DNA of 64,000 bases, taken from NCBI GenBank assembly GCA_021234155.1, contig JAJEKV010000036.1, positions 13,779,426-13,843,425 of the forward strand, given 5' to 3'. The DNA is from Isoetes taiwanensis (lineage: Eukaryota; Streptophyta; Lycopodiopsida; Isoetales; Isoetaceae). A program made the position numbers and the translations under genes. The notes beneath the pieces are model-generated. The model did not search any database. It saw only the letters and a program-made list of their open reading frames with translations, and was not told where the DNA came from. Positions 45,950 to 57,619 of this stretch are shown here, in pieces. How positions within the stretch are numbered: the first letter of the stretch is position 1; each line of letters begins with the position of its first letter.

Positions 45950-48535
45950 GTATGTTTCTTGCACTATGTAAAGTGCTTCTTCTATATTTTGCTGAAGAGC
46001 AAAACATTAATGGCTTCACTTTGTGTTGATTATTGTTGAGCAATCTATATGCATCTGCCAGATGCACATCACCTATTTCTGACTAATAAGGTGAAGAGGC
46101 AGCGCACAGATTATCGTCAATGCTTATGTTTTATTTTTGTACGTCCCATAAGGATATGGTATCTGTATGTTGAGGTGGAGGATATGTTGATGAAACTATA
46201 ATCGCGATGCTAATGCTTGATCTTTTATGGGAAAAAGTTACTTTTTATGAGAATGTAAGCGTTTTATAACTAGAATTACCCAGGTTAGTTAGGTGTCTGT
46301 TGTGAACATCGAGATCAAAATCTCGAGGCTATAAAATTATGATGTTATATAAATTGGTCGAATTGTCAAGTGAGTAGTTGTAGAACAGAGATGTGATGTC
46401 CGTTGTGTTGAAGCCTAGCTAGCTTAGCCGGGCTCCATTCTGGAACATTGAAACGGATTAAAAAAATGAGGGTTTTTTCTGAATAAACTAAGCTATCTAC
46501 TTGGCATCATATTTGTTTCGTTTAGGTTTTATTTAGACAAGAACATGCAAGTTCATTGTTCTGGACAACGTAAATTTATTTCCTAATCATTGTTATTTTT
46601 CAATGCTTCCTAGGAATGCTGCACTAAATAATGCGAAGGGCCTATTTCAGAATCACTTATATGACATTAATGTTCTTGGTAATGTTTTACAGGATTCATG
46701 AGCTTGTAAATTTGGCCGTGGAACATTAAAGAGCGTGTCATTTTTAAAGAGTTGCTTAGAGCGAGCAATATAAATGACTTAAATATCATCTAGAAGTGTT
46801 CATCTACAAATGATACAAGACTTGTTGAATCAACCTTACGATCATTAACAACCAGGTCTTATATAGTGGAATGCCATTCTAAGTCTAATCATACCAATCG
46901 TAAAAGCCTTATGAAATTCGGTCTTGCCTACACCACAACCTTCTGGTGTGCCTTTTGCTACAGGCTTCTGGTGTGCCTTTTGCTAGTTTTTTTTTGGGTT
47001 GCCCCTAGGGGGGCAAACCCTTGTTTATGTGGGTTTGTGGCATATCCAGGTATATTCTGGCATATACCTAGAATATCCTCGCGGATCGCTAAAAACCGGT
47101 TGTTGCCGCGAAATGCTCTGGCCATACTTGTTAATGGTTTGTGCCGTTGGAACCGCTTAACCGAATGAAATAGAACCGATTCAATCAATCAAGATTAAGG
47201 TGCATTCGCATACATAAATGCGACTTGATTTATCAATAAGCTCCCCAATCAAATGCAAAGTCGGATTTGATGAAGAAAGAAATAGGATCCAAAAAATACG
47301 GAGAAATTTGTTATGAACAAAAGTAATAGAACTCAAATGCATAGATTTGGGTAAGATTTAGAGGGTTTTAAGCGTAACCCAAATCGCTTATAGAATCAAA
47401 AACAAAAATTCATGAAAAACGAATTTATGGGCATGCATGCATGAGGTGTGGATGGGGATTTGCATTTTGGCCACGCCCTGAAACTTAGTGATGTCTCTAG
47501 AGGAGCTTGATGGAATTGCCCATGCCATTTGGAACTATTTGTTCCAAATCAGAGCCAAAGGTGCATGACCCTTTTGATCGTGTTCGAATCAAAATTCATT
47601 TTTAATTTTCCACATATTTGCCTTTATGTTTCTTTTTTATTCGTGTTTATATTCTTACAGAAGCTTTTGATAGTTGAAGCTAACACTAAACCAAGCCAAA
47701 GAGCTTCTACTCTCCAGTGTAATTTTTGTGGCCCCTGCTTTTCTCTCGCATGTTTTGCCACTACTTAAATAGACATTCTTTTGATTTATTCCATGAGATA
47801 GGGTCGTTGTCGCACATGCCGCTACTTGAAGAAAGTCGCTTAAAAACGTATGTTAGAATGCTTGGCTTTTTGTTGCATTGTTTTTTGTTGCTTTACGCTG
47901 TTGTTGTATGAATGCATTTTTGTGATTAGCATGTCAAAAGAGGAGCAAGGCACTTTCATTCACACTTTCTTGCTCTCACAACCATGCTCAAATCCCAAGC
48001 CGGAATTGCAAAAAGCAGCACAAAGTATATATGCCTTTACTCATGTTGGATGCTTTGTAACCGCGGAGTCCAAGGTCACCTATATTGATCACCTTCAATG
48101 GTTGGGATTTTAATACAATCTTCACCGATCTTAGCAAAAGATCCTTGAAATTCTAAGTGGCTTGGTTATGAGCATGGAGAATATTGTCCGTAATTAGTGT
48201 TTTTATCAACAATGAATCATGTGCTTATTTTCAATTGATGTTGATGGAGACAGAAAGCACTAGTGCTATTGGATGCCTACAAGTAATGTTCCTCATCTCA
48301 CCCAACCACGACTTACAATAGCCTTGTGTAGTTATTTGTCTTGTCGAGATAGGCTCATTGTTGGCACGCTACGCTACTTGAAGAAAGCTTGGCTTTTGTT
48401 GCATTGTTTCTATAAGTTTCTTCTCAAATGCCTTCACCGGCATTTAGAATTTTAGAGGCAAAATTGCAGCAGTAGATAGACAATCGCAACAAGAATTACT
48501 AGGCCCACTTTAACAAGCCTACTTTTAGAGAAGAA
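45950..48535. other. Intergenic, no intact gene; small repeats
   Basis: AT-rich, no protein domain recognised. A 25-bp tandem pair (CTTCTGGTGTGCCTTTTGCTA units) lies at about 46939-46987, next to an imperfect palindrome GGGTTGCCCC / GGGGGGCAAACCC near 47006-47031. A diverged direct repeat (CGCTACTTGAAGAAAG ... GCTTGGCTTTTGTTGCATTG) occurs near 47820-47885 and 48370-48410. Confidence 0.5.
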
Positions 48536-48539
48536 ATAC

Positions 48540-49103
48540 AAAGTAGAACAAATATGAATTCTTCATTTAAATGTTTTGAGGATATGGACTTAGGAGGACA
48601 TAAGATCACATGCAATGTCCTTGGATGTATTGAAGGCATGAATGACAATAGAGCCTTACAACAAGGCCGAGTTATACATAACCGATTATGACGGATGAAT
48701 ATAATTTGATGCCATCGTTGACAATCATCTAGTTGGAATGTGTGCTAAATATCACATCTTGGAGGCCCTCACAAAATCCTTGAGAACCTTCATGTTTGAA
48801 CTTAACTCCATGGAATGGAGCAATCGCAACATTCCAAAGAATACAATACAATGCAGAGGAGGCACACAATCTTTGAGAACTTTCATAAGTTGCATAACTC
48901 ATGCAATGCAAGAATTGCAAGAGTTATCCCCATGCTTCAAGGGCATGCAACAAGAAGGCACAGTGCCAGATGATAGCTATATATGTGTTGGGAGCTGTGT
49001 ATTCATGGAGCCTATGGTTTTCTACCTAGAAGGAAAGTATTATGAAAATGCTAAAGCTCGGCTGAAATCGATTATAAAGTATGATGAAGCTAATAAAGAA
49101 TAG
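48540..49103 (+). pseudogene. PPR protein remnant (PLS-type)
   Basis: Pieces of pentatricopeptide repeats in shifting frames: LGCIEGMNDNRALQQGRVIH (about 48625-48680; cf. LKAC...QGR-IH), LVGMCAKYHILEA (about 48732-48770; cf. LVDMYAKCG..EA), LSPCFKGMQQEGTVPDDSYI (about 48915-48975) and FYLEGKYYENAKA. PPR proteins bind organelle RNA and are abundant in land plants. The single open frame 48738-49103 (121 codons) is too short for a protein of this class and shows shifts, so I call it a pseudogene. A weaker, similar fragment may lie at 49340-49480 (NVIVYTA, FEKMGKGK). Confidence 0.6.
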
Positions 49104-50158
49104 TGTGTCTTTGATAATAAGACTTTGCAAATGCATGTAGGGGTTCAGCTTGTTAGGCCTTATACTTACTTCCTACCCATTCTTATTGTAACGTAGACGC
49201 TCTAGTTTGGAAGTTTGATCTGCCATGTTCATCCCATCGGGCAATTTTACAAAGTCCGCTTTTAGTTCCAAAGCGCTATGCAAATCAAGCAAGATTATAG
49301 ATGCTTGTAAAAGCTAGTCAAGTATATGAAACCGCCATATCCTTTGAGACCTAATGTCATTGTCTATACAGCCGATGATGGGTTTTGCATGGCGTGAAGA
49401 TGTTGTGATATTTTTGAAAAAATGGGCAAAGGGAAGCCCCGCTTTCCTTTAACGCTGTGATTGATTGACTATGCAAGGATTGGAAGTTAACTGAGGCATA
49501 GGAGCTTAACGTAAAGAGATGCCGAACGAGGTAACTTACTAAACTTTTGTGTTTTAAACCCCAATGACCATTAGAGGTTTGATTTCGTTCTTTTCTATTT
49601 CGATTATGATTGGATTTGCTGCCATGCTGGATGTTATCAGACCAATGTGAAATATATCTGGCCAGTTCTATCTGATTGTTCCTGTGGCCTTAGCCAACAG
49701 GTATTCTTGATCGATAAAAATGTTATAAGTAAATGTAGTTGGTGCTTTGCTTTTGCTTACGTTGCATTTTCTCGACTACAATCTCCAAGTATTTGAAGCA
49801 CAGCCTGCGGATTTGATGCATATGGTCAAATCCCGATTTGATGCATATGGCCAAATACCTTGAATGAATGTGAGCACTAGATTGCTTGATATAAATAGGA
49901 ATGATTTACTGCATTAATCCATTAATGGAAAAATGATTGATGGACAGTCTTTGCCTGTTTTTTAAGATCTTAGTAACTGGTATTTCTTACTCTTTTTCTT
50001 TTCTATGACATCAAGCGCTTCTAAATTGGCTAAAGGTAGAATCTCTGACTAGTTTATTCTATGCTTTAATCTAATAATTTTTTAATCGACCTTGGAAATA
50101 TAAATGGACGTGAATCTTCTGAGGGCTTGGACAAAATTTTGGCCGAGATTAGACATTA

Positions 50159-50186
50159 ATAATTGATGGTCTAGACCATCAATTAT
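50159..50186. repeat. Perfect 28-bp palindrome, no spacer
   Basis: ATAATTGATGGTCT is followed at once by its exact reverse complement AGACCATCAATTAT. The centre is CTAG. It is not part of any recognised element. Confidence 0.95.
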
Positions 50187-52288
50187 AACCACCTCTTGAG
50201 CTGTCGAAGAATGTTAAAAGCAGCGATGAAGTGGCATGATGAATCGGGATGTGCCAAACATTTGCTATTTTTTCCTTCCACTGCCATTGAATCTGGCAAG
50301 AAGAATAAAGTCTGGCTAGTGAGCATGAAAAGATTGTGGCCGATATCGTTCTAGAGAGCAGAGGTCATTGGCACTGAGCCCAAACTTCCAAATTTGCAAA
50401 TCCAGCTCTGATCATGGAGTTTCTATCGTTCACAATCACAGAGCTGCTAGGTTTCGGGTCAATTCTTAAAATTGAATTGGTTCTTGCTTCCAAGAAGGTT
50501 GGAAACAATTGCCCACATTTTTGTTCATCTGGATCTTATACGAAATCTACAGGGACGAGCTACTTGGTTTGTGTCAATGTTCCGATTGTGACATCAGAGT
50601 TTATACTGGAGCGATCATGCAAGTAAAGTTTTAGCATAGGCAAAGCATTTCTTTTTCCAAGTTTTTATGGTCTAATATAAAAGTCATGAGCTTAGCTTCA
50701 TAGAATCCGAGGTTAGGTAGCCACCGACTTAAGTGAGAGCATTTGCAAGTTTTATGAGGTAGCAAAGTTAAGACCGCTTTGCAACCCGCAGTGGTTCAAG
50801 CTCTTTCTATCATTTACTTTCGCCGCTTATAGATCCAGGGAGTATACGCCATCTTGGAAACGGGGGTTGTATGACCCCCGCCCTTCTCTGATTTCTCCTT
50901 CCGAGCCCGTGATCTCTCCAAGAAGGTTCTTTTGGATTTAGCTATGGTATGGCATTTCTTTCCTTTGTGCTTGCTACTAACTCCACTGTGCTATAACCCC
51001 ATATTGCCTCAAATGTGCTTTTTATATTTTCTTACTTTTTTTTTTTTTCCAGCCTTTTGTAACGCTTTTATTTTTGAAATTCTATTTCAATTGATTTTCG
51101 TTGCCTATTTTAAAGTTGTAAGTCGTTAAAATATCCGACTAAAATGGGGAAGATGAAGCCTGACACAATACTAGATTACGCTTGTTTACGCCTTTTTACA
51201 CCAACTATACAAGGTAGAATAAGTTTATGAGATGTAGACCAAGCTTAGCTCTTTGATAATATGATTATCCTTGAGCTCATGGTCTTTGCCAAAGGTATTG
51301 AATGCTTGGTCCGCTATATAAAATGCCTACTTATTTCACTGGTCATCTCTCAGGTAAGAATTTGTGGCTCTCTTTTCTCAAGTTGAGGTGTGGATTATAT
51401 TTTATTTAAAGAATTTGCATTGGCAAGTGTATGAACTATATTATTACGCTAAAATGAATGCAAACCCTGCTAAAACCATATTATTGCTAGACCACCTATC
51501 GTGATTGTAAAGACATGGAATGTTTATTTAACACCGACACCTATTATGTTGTTGTTTATAGCTAATGAAAGTTTGATATAAAACATGAAGAGGGTTGACA
51601 AAACATCTATAGATCCCGACACCGCTTTGAATTACTTAAACAGCTTTATCTCAAATGTAGATTGGAGCATTTTTCAAAAAGAAAAATGGGGATAGTGCAA
51701 GTTTGTTCACGATTCCTTGAATTGGAACTTACATAGTCGTTGCTCCATTCCGTAATGGCGTGAAAGTGGTCATTGAAAAGAGGAATTGCGCAGACGTGAT
51801 CTTCAAATGCAATACCAAAACATGCCATAAAGGTTCGCAGAAAAACAAAAGTGAAAGAAATTCTTGAGAGAAGTGAATGTCTTGGGGCAAAGATCCAAGT
51901 ACGAGGGACTCTTCATGATATTTTTGCAAAATATTACATGTAATGACAATGAATAGTGGATTACACCACATCGTTTGAAGCTTTCCAAGAAGCTCTCAGC
52001 ATGGATTCTCTTATATTTTAAGAGAATTTAGAATTCTCATCGATCAATAATTCAGTTTCACTACGACCTTGCCTACTAAGGCGATGGTCATTTATTAATA
52101 AATTCAACCAGATAGTTCAGCAACTTCCTTGCGTTAACATTCGCTATGTGTATCTTCGTCTAACACTGAAAGAAACAAAGACTAATGCTTTTGTGCACAT
52201 AACTTGGTAAAAGTATAGTAAACACTCATCAAAATTTATTAAAGTTCCAACCATGCAATTTCATGTACAACTTAGTTAAATTATAATA

Positions 52289-52345
52289 ATGATTGTTTGC
52301 CATTGTACTATTACTCTTTGTAATAGTACAATGGCAAACAATCAT
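52289..52345. repeat. Perfect hairpin, 26-bp arms, 5-nt loop
   Basis: The left arm (52289-52314) and right arm (52320-52345) are exact complements around TCTTT. Further partial copies of ATCATCATACTCTTTGTAA and GTAATAGTACAATGGC follow to about 52412, so the hairpin has seeded local direct repeats. Confidence 0.95.
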
Positions 52346-53034
52346 CATACTCTTTGTAATTGTACTCTTTGTAATAGTACAATGGCTTCTTTATCATCAT
52401 ACTCTTTGTAAAACGAGTGCCTTATTTAACAACCAGCATAAACAACAAAATAACAACACAACAACAACGAAAAAGATTGCTAAGTCCACAAAAACCACGG
52501 CTACTTTTTTTGGTCCAAAATATGACCGTGGTTGAGAAATAAGGCGCTCGTCTGTAACATCTCAATGAATATAAATCTGACAAAAGTTTACTGAAGCAAT
52601 AGACATCAGTCTCATATGGTCCTTATATAATAAGGGACTTGTATATTATATAACTATGATCATGATGCTATCACACTACCATTTATTAGGTTATTATGCT
52701 AGACAGTTAATGAATGAGCACTCGTTTTTCATCTAGATGTTGAAGGGAGTTTTGCATTTGTTTGACAAAAGCTTTCCACTTATGCAATGATTGATTTAGT
52801 TTAAGCCTCCACAACTTTGGTTTAGATCTATATGCTCCCCTTTAAACTTCTAGTTCCTGAGTTGCATAGCAAGCCATCGCTTGTGTTGTGCAATGTTACA
52901 AATTTTAATTAAGCTACAAGTTTCGCCTTTGAAACCATTTAATAATGCATGAATGTAGATCCTTAAATGATGGTAAGATGCAGCTTCTGAGGTAACTTAC
53001 TAAGAGACATCACTTTTGTTCTCGTGTATGATAG

Positions 53035-53361
53035 TTGGATCATAAAATAAGCCCTGGAATAAGCCCTAAGGATGGAGGAATTTACACCTCACACATCTAT
53101 ATAGCACAACACTTCCCACACAGCATCAAATACGTATGGGGATATCTTCCAATGGCAAGTAAATGTTGCAAGCATTGTTTTGGCATAGAATGTGTAGCAC
53201 ATGGTGCATTGGACAAATTTAAAGAAATGGAAAGAGAAAGAAAGACCATTCCACAATATATTCCTGCAATTCCTACAACTCTAACACATAGCGGCATACA
53301 GAACAAATGCAGCACAACAGATTACAGGGAAGATGTCCACGATTGCTTAAGGATGATTTAG
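53035..53361 (+). other. Unassigned 108-codon open frame
   Basis: An open frame with several Cys and His (SKCCKHCFGIECVAHGAL) and a charged FKEMERERKT segment. I do not recognise it. The opposite strand is open over much of the same stretch, which weakens it as a gene. It lies 350 bp upstream of the DUF641 gene and could be chance or an old exon. Confidence 0.2.
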
Positions 53362-53716
53362 GTATTACATGAATGTAGGGGACCTACGAACTGATTGTAA
53401 GAACATGATAGGTGTCTACTTTAATTTAAATATAGATTTTGAAAAAATGACTTTACGGTTTTATTTAGGCCACTTCACCCTCAAGAAACTGGAGGGCAAC
53501 ACCTTGTTTTTCTTTGACGGGACTCCACCTTAGGGAGTTGAAATATAGGAGTGCCTTGCAAATTCCCACTGAATCCAGCTATGACACCAAAAGTAATTTA
53601 ACTTGAGACCTTTGTACGACTCCGGCGAAGGAATTGAATATGTGCTTGATTTCTATGGTACAAGAGCGATCTGAAGATTAAAAGGCAGGTAGCGTATGAG
53701 GTCTTGATGAGGATCG

Positions 53717-54586
53717 ATGGAAAGGAAGAGGCGAACAGATGATGCAGAAGAGATGCAGCAGTTCTACCGGAAACACCATTTTGCAAAGCTGCAGCGTTGG
53801 GAGGAGGAGAGGAAGCAGCTTTTGGATTTGCTGCAGCACATGGAGACGCGCCTTCATCAAGAGCAGAGCATGCGCAAACATCTGGAGGACGAATTACGTG
53901 AAGCCATGCAGATTCCCAGTTTAAGTTTGAATCCAGACTCTGCAACCCTGGCTCTTATGCACAGCATGGTTGCTCTTCTGAGAGAGGCTGCATTTGGGTT
54001 TTCAGATTTACTGCAGCCCCATGTCGAAGCCTGGGATTATCCTTACAAATTTGCCAACAGAGAACACAGGAAATTTGCAATCACAGCCACAGTCTGCCAT
54101 ATCCTGTTTATCGGATTCGAGTGCCAGGATTTCCAGCTGGTAGCAGGGTATACCTTGGTGTCTGATCCTCACAAACTTATCTGCCAGAGCTTAATGATAT
54201 TTCAGAAATTTCAGCACATGGAGGCCATGCAGATGCTGCAGGATTCATCATTTTACAAGTTTTGTATGTCTAAATGGTGCAGTTTCTACCCTAAATTAAG
54301 TGCAGGATCTGGAGTTTGGGAGGCTTTTGTGAAGCTGGCCAAAATTGTTTGGCTGCTTCACAAACTTGCGCTCAGCTTTTATCCAAGTGCTGTACCGTTG
54401 AAGTTTGTTGGTGGCACTCCTTTGGATGATCAGCTTATGGAAATCGTCAATGCTGATGAGATGGATCATCTGGTTAATGATCAGGTTATTGGCTTCATGG
54501 TGTTACCTGGATTTAGAATCAGAACTCAGGTTGTTAGAAGCTTGGTCTATCCTAGCTTCAAACTTCAAAGGGCAACAAACTTATGA
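53717..54586 (+). CDS. GIL1/IRKI-like DUF641 family protein
   Basis: Intact single-exon frame of 289 codons. The N-terminus is a coiled coil (about residues 10-65; HQEQSMRKHLEDELREAM). Then comes the DUF641 region (MHSMVALLREAAFGFSDLLQ, EAWDYPYKFANREHRKFAIT) and the conserved C-terminal part (FVKLAKIVWLLHKLALSFYP, QVIGFMVLPGFRI, VVRSLVYPSF). These blocks match the plant family that includes GIL1 (gravitropic response in the light) and IRK-interacting protein. Family members are usually 400-500 residues, so this copy is short, mainly at the N-terminus. The ATG at 53717 is the first in the frame and follows directly on the coiled-coil start. It faces a damaged paralog at 55504-60861. Function is inferred from the family only. 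Confidence 0.85.
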   Translation: MERKRRTDDAEEMQQFYRKHHFAKLQRWEEERKQLLDLLQHMETRLHQEQSMRKHLEDELREAMQIPSLSLNPDSATLALMHSMVALLREAAFGFSDLLQPHVEAWDYPYKFANREHRKFAITATVCHILFIGFECQDFQLVAGYTLVSDPHKLICQSLMIFQKFQHMEAMQMLQDSSFYKFCMSKWCSFYPKLSAGSGVWEAFVKLAKIVWLLHKLALSFYPSAVPLKFVGGTPLDDQLMEIVNADEMDHLVNDQVIGFMVLPGFRIRTQVVRSLVYPSFKLQRATNL

Positions 54587-55503
54587 TCCTTGTCCTTTTC
54601 ATATCTGAGAATGAAAACCCTACCACATTTTTCAATATATCTACCATCGTTTAGCTTCTTTCTCACGCTAGAAGAAATGGCACCTTGTTGATTTGTGTTA
54701 GAAAATGTTGCATGTTGATGCTCCTGCATACAGATTACCAAGTTTTGTTGGCATTCCTCTTTCTTAGCAAATTATGTGTAGTTTCTAAATAAAATTGTTT
54801 CTAAATAAGAAACGGACAAGAACAGCTCAGAAATTGAGGCATGGGCTACTTATTATACTGTTTTTATGCCCTATACTCTTCCAAGGGCACTAACTGAATT
54901 TGCAAAGGAATTAATTGAATTGCGTTGAATTGAGTTGTGCCGAACTTTCAAGATGTCACAATTTACTGCGTGATCCTTGTTCTGGGTTTGGCGAGATAAC
55001 AGCAGACGGTTTGGCAGCTTGTAGTCCTGTCTGTATTTAACATAATTAGTCTAGTTGAACATGCTTGTCTAGGTTCCAAATGTCTATTTCTTATATTCGC
55101 TTGGGTTTCTAATGTTTACCAACCATATTCCTAGCATTGTGGCATCTTGACATTTTGGTATTCTGCTTGTGTTTGAGCAAAAGAATCAGAATTAGATCGT
55201 TGAAGCATTCAACCCATAGAAAAATTTTCTTTCACATAGCTATACCGGTACATGTAAGCAAGATAGAAGTGCATGCGCCAAGATAGTTGAGAGGCAGAAA
55301 TAAGGAGATTACTGAGATTAACATGATGCAAAATACAAATATATCTAGGTAAGGCCAAGAAGGATGCAAAACACTGGTTAAGTATGGATCATCCTAATTA
55401 TATCTGCGTCAAAACATCGAAGGTAAGTATACCAGGAAAACAAAATTGACGGAGCTTTGCCTCCCAAAAACAAAAGCTGTTTTACACGGACAGTTGCACC
55501 TAC
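54587..55503. other. Intergenic between convergent DUF641 genes
   Basis: AT-rich sequence with no recognised gene. It holds the presumed 3' ends of both the plus-strand DUF641 gene and its minus-strand paralog. Confidence 0.5.
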
Positions 55504-55879
55504 TTATCGCCAGATTGGAGTGCAAAATCCTTCCGATTCCGCTCTTATTTTATCTCGAATGAACCTCTTGCAGGCCCGGTATCTTCGAAGTTCTCGAACA
55601 TCTTCAAACACCCTACTTAGATGGGTCAGAATGCCACCTCTTATTCCGAAAGTGTGAAATTCCATGAACAATACTCTAATTCCTGTTAATAATGCATAGC
55701 AAAGAAAGGTCATGATAACAAGAATGCAAGGGAAACGCCAAGCATGAATCTTGGGCTCAACAATCCTTGCAAATTTTAGCACGGCCTTCTTTACAGGAGC
55801 AACAGCGGCATTCATTTTATCAGGAAATGCGAAGCACCAGAGTTGGCCGATTGAGCTATTGGAATTGAACTGGGATAGT

Positions 55880-56156
55880 TGTTATCTGTTGTCAGAGATA
55901 ACAGAAAATCCCGGGCAGAATTTGTTATATGGTCATAAAGATTCTGTTGTCAACAAACAGTTAGTTAAGACTTTAGTTAAGTCTTTATGTTTTCAGTTAG
56001 CACAAGTTCTATTTATATAGCATGATCGTGAGGACACCATTCATCCTTTTGTGTGATCCCACTTGATCGTTGTCTTCTGTAGCAGTGCTTGTACGCCTGC
56101 ATGTTATTTTCTTATCAAATTGAGCTTTCTATTTACATTCAATTTGAGTTTCAACA
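55880..56156 (+). repeat. Element 5, 5' LTR
   Basis: 277 bp. Shares TTTGTTATATGGTCATAAAG, GTTAGTTAAGACTTTAG and the end TTGAGTTTCAACA with 60429-60707. The differences are mainly short indels. It is followed by GGTTATGGGCCCACGG, where the primer site should be. Confidence 0.95.
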
Positions 56157-56160
56157 GGTT

Positions 56161-57350
56161 ATGGGCCCACGGCGCTTAAACAAGACCGCTTTAAGTCGCT
56201 CTCGCATTATCCGTTTATCGTCTATTTTCTTCCCTTTCGACATGGAAAATAGCATGCCGTCAGATCAACCGCCTTTTCAGACCGTACCTAAGTTCTTCGC
56301 AAAGACTTCCGTGATGTGGAAGTGGAGGATGCGATGTTTTGGAAGATCACAATCTTTGGGAGATTGTGGATCTCAACTCTTCTTCACCGATGGAGATAAT
56401 GTGTTACGGGTCTTGTAGTGGATCCGGAAAAGCGCATCCTAAAAAGGATCCTAAAGAAGATCCCAAGAGGGGTCCTAAAGAAGATTCCAAGAGGGGTCTA
56501 ACTGATCCGAGAAAGATCGTGAAGGCAAAGCTATGGTCGCGTTAAGGATTAGAAGACACCCCCGCAAGATTGGTCAAGGGTGCCGTAAACCGAGAAATCA
56601 TGAAAATTCCGAGCATCACTATGCCTCAAGAAATGCTTCTCAACAGTGTTCTTTTACGCAGCCGCCTTTATGCTTTGAAGTTGTCCGAAAATGGGGATGT
56701 TAATGGAGCATATCCGCAAAATGAAGGAACTCATTGACGATCCGATGCCACCGGGTGCGTAAGTCTCCGAGGATGAAAAAAGTCCGCTTACTCCTTAACA
56801 GTTTGCCTCCAAATTTTTGCCTTTGGGCTAGTTATCAATCTCCAAGGCAGGGTTGAGGATTATTCTTTTGAAGTCGCCTCGATCGTGGTTCGCCAAGAAG
56901 CTCAAGGCCAACAACAAATCCCAATTGCTCCCTAAAGATGAATCCTTGATGGTTGCTAAACTCGCGGATCAAACAGATGCTTTGATGCTTGCACTCAAAG
57001 GATCACTCTAGAAGACCTCAAAATCGCCGTAATCCAAGGCCCCGTGCCGCATAGAGCACAATCAAATGTTTTCGATGTCAAGAAATGGGTCATTATGCCC
57101 AAGAATGCACCGCTCCCCGCACTGCGGAAGCAACGAAGCCACAAGGAGAAGACTGGGTAATCCGGGTGGAAGACCACAATTGCCTTGTTGAGGATTCATC
57201 CCTTGAATATTTATTTGCTGCCCATGAGCTCTCGACACACATCTCCATGCCTGGTTCTTGGATTCCTGCCACAAGCCACATGACTCCCCTCAAGTCCAAT
57301 TTTATCACCTACACTCCTCTTCGCACTCCATCGATGTGTCAAAATGGGTG
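56161..57350 (+). pseudogene. Element 5 GAG, zinc knuckle and protease remnant
   Basis: GAG pieces start near 56161 and are frameshifted. The zinc knuckle CFRCQEMGHYAQEC is intact at 57067-57108. The protease follows near 57255-57290 as SWIPATSHMTP; copia proteases have W-x-x-D-S-G-A-[ST]-x-H-M here, so about three residues including the catalytic Asp-Ser-Gly appear deleted. Confidence 0.8.
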
Positions 57351-57619
57351 ATCATTCTCAAAGAATTTGGCATTGCTTCGTGTAATCGTTGAGATAACTC
57401 TTCCTTCCCGATCAAGAAGTGCGCCAAGGATGTCTTGCATGTTCCCCGCCCGCAAAAAGTCTTCTTTTCGTTAGTCGACATCGATGCCGGGCTTCTTGTC
57501 AAGTTTACTAGTGCGTAATGTCAAATATACAATGGTCCGACAAACTCCCTTCCTCGGGCAGACGTTTTGAAATCAGACAAGTCGCTGGCTTCCCTTCTTC
57601 GCTGACTCGCCAATCTTGC

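Larger units (their letters stand above)
49104..53034. other. Intergenic, palindromes and hairpins only
   Basis: No protein domain recognised. A tandem pair of about 25 bp with GATTTGATGCATATGG lies at 49809-49858. Two perfect inverted repeats (50159-50186 and 52289-52345) are listed separately. The 70-codon frame at 50414-50626 is not recognisable. Confidence 0.5.

Noticed and set aside
53097-53315. Minus-strand frame of 72 codons opposite the 108-codon frame
   Set aside because: No recognisable domain and fully overlapped by the opposite frame.
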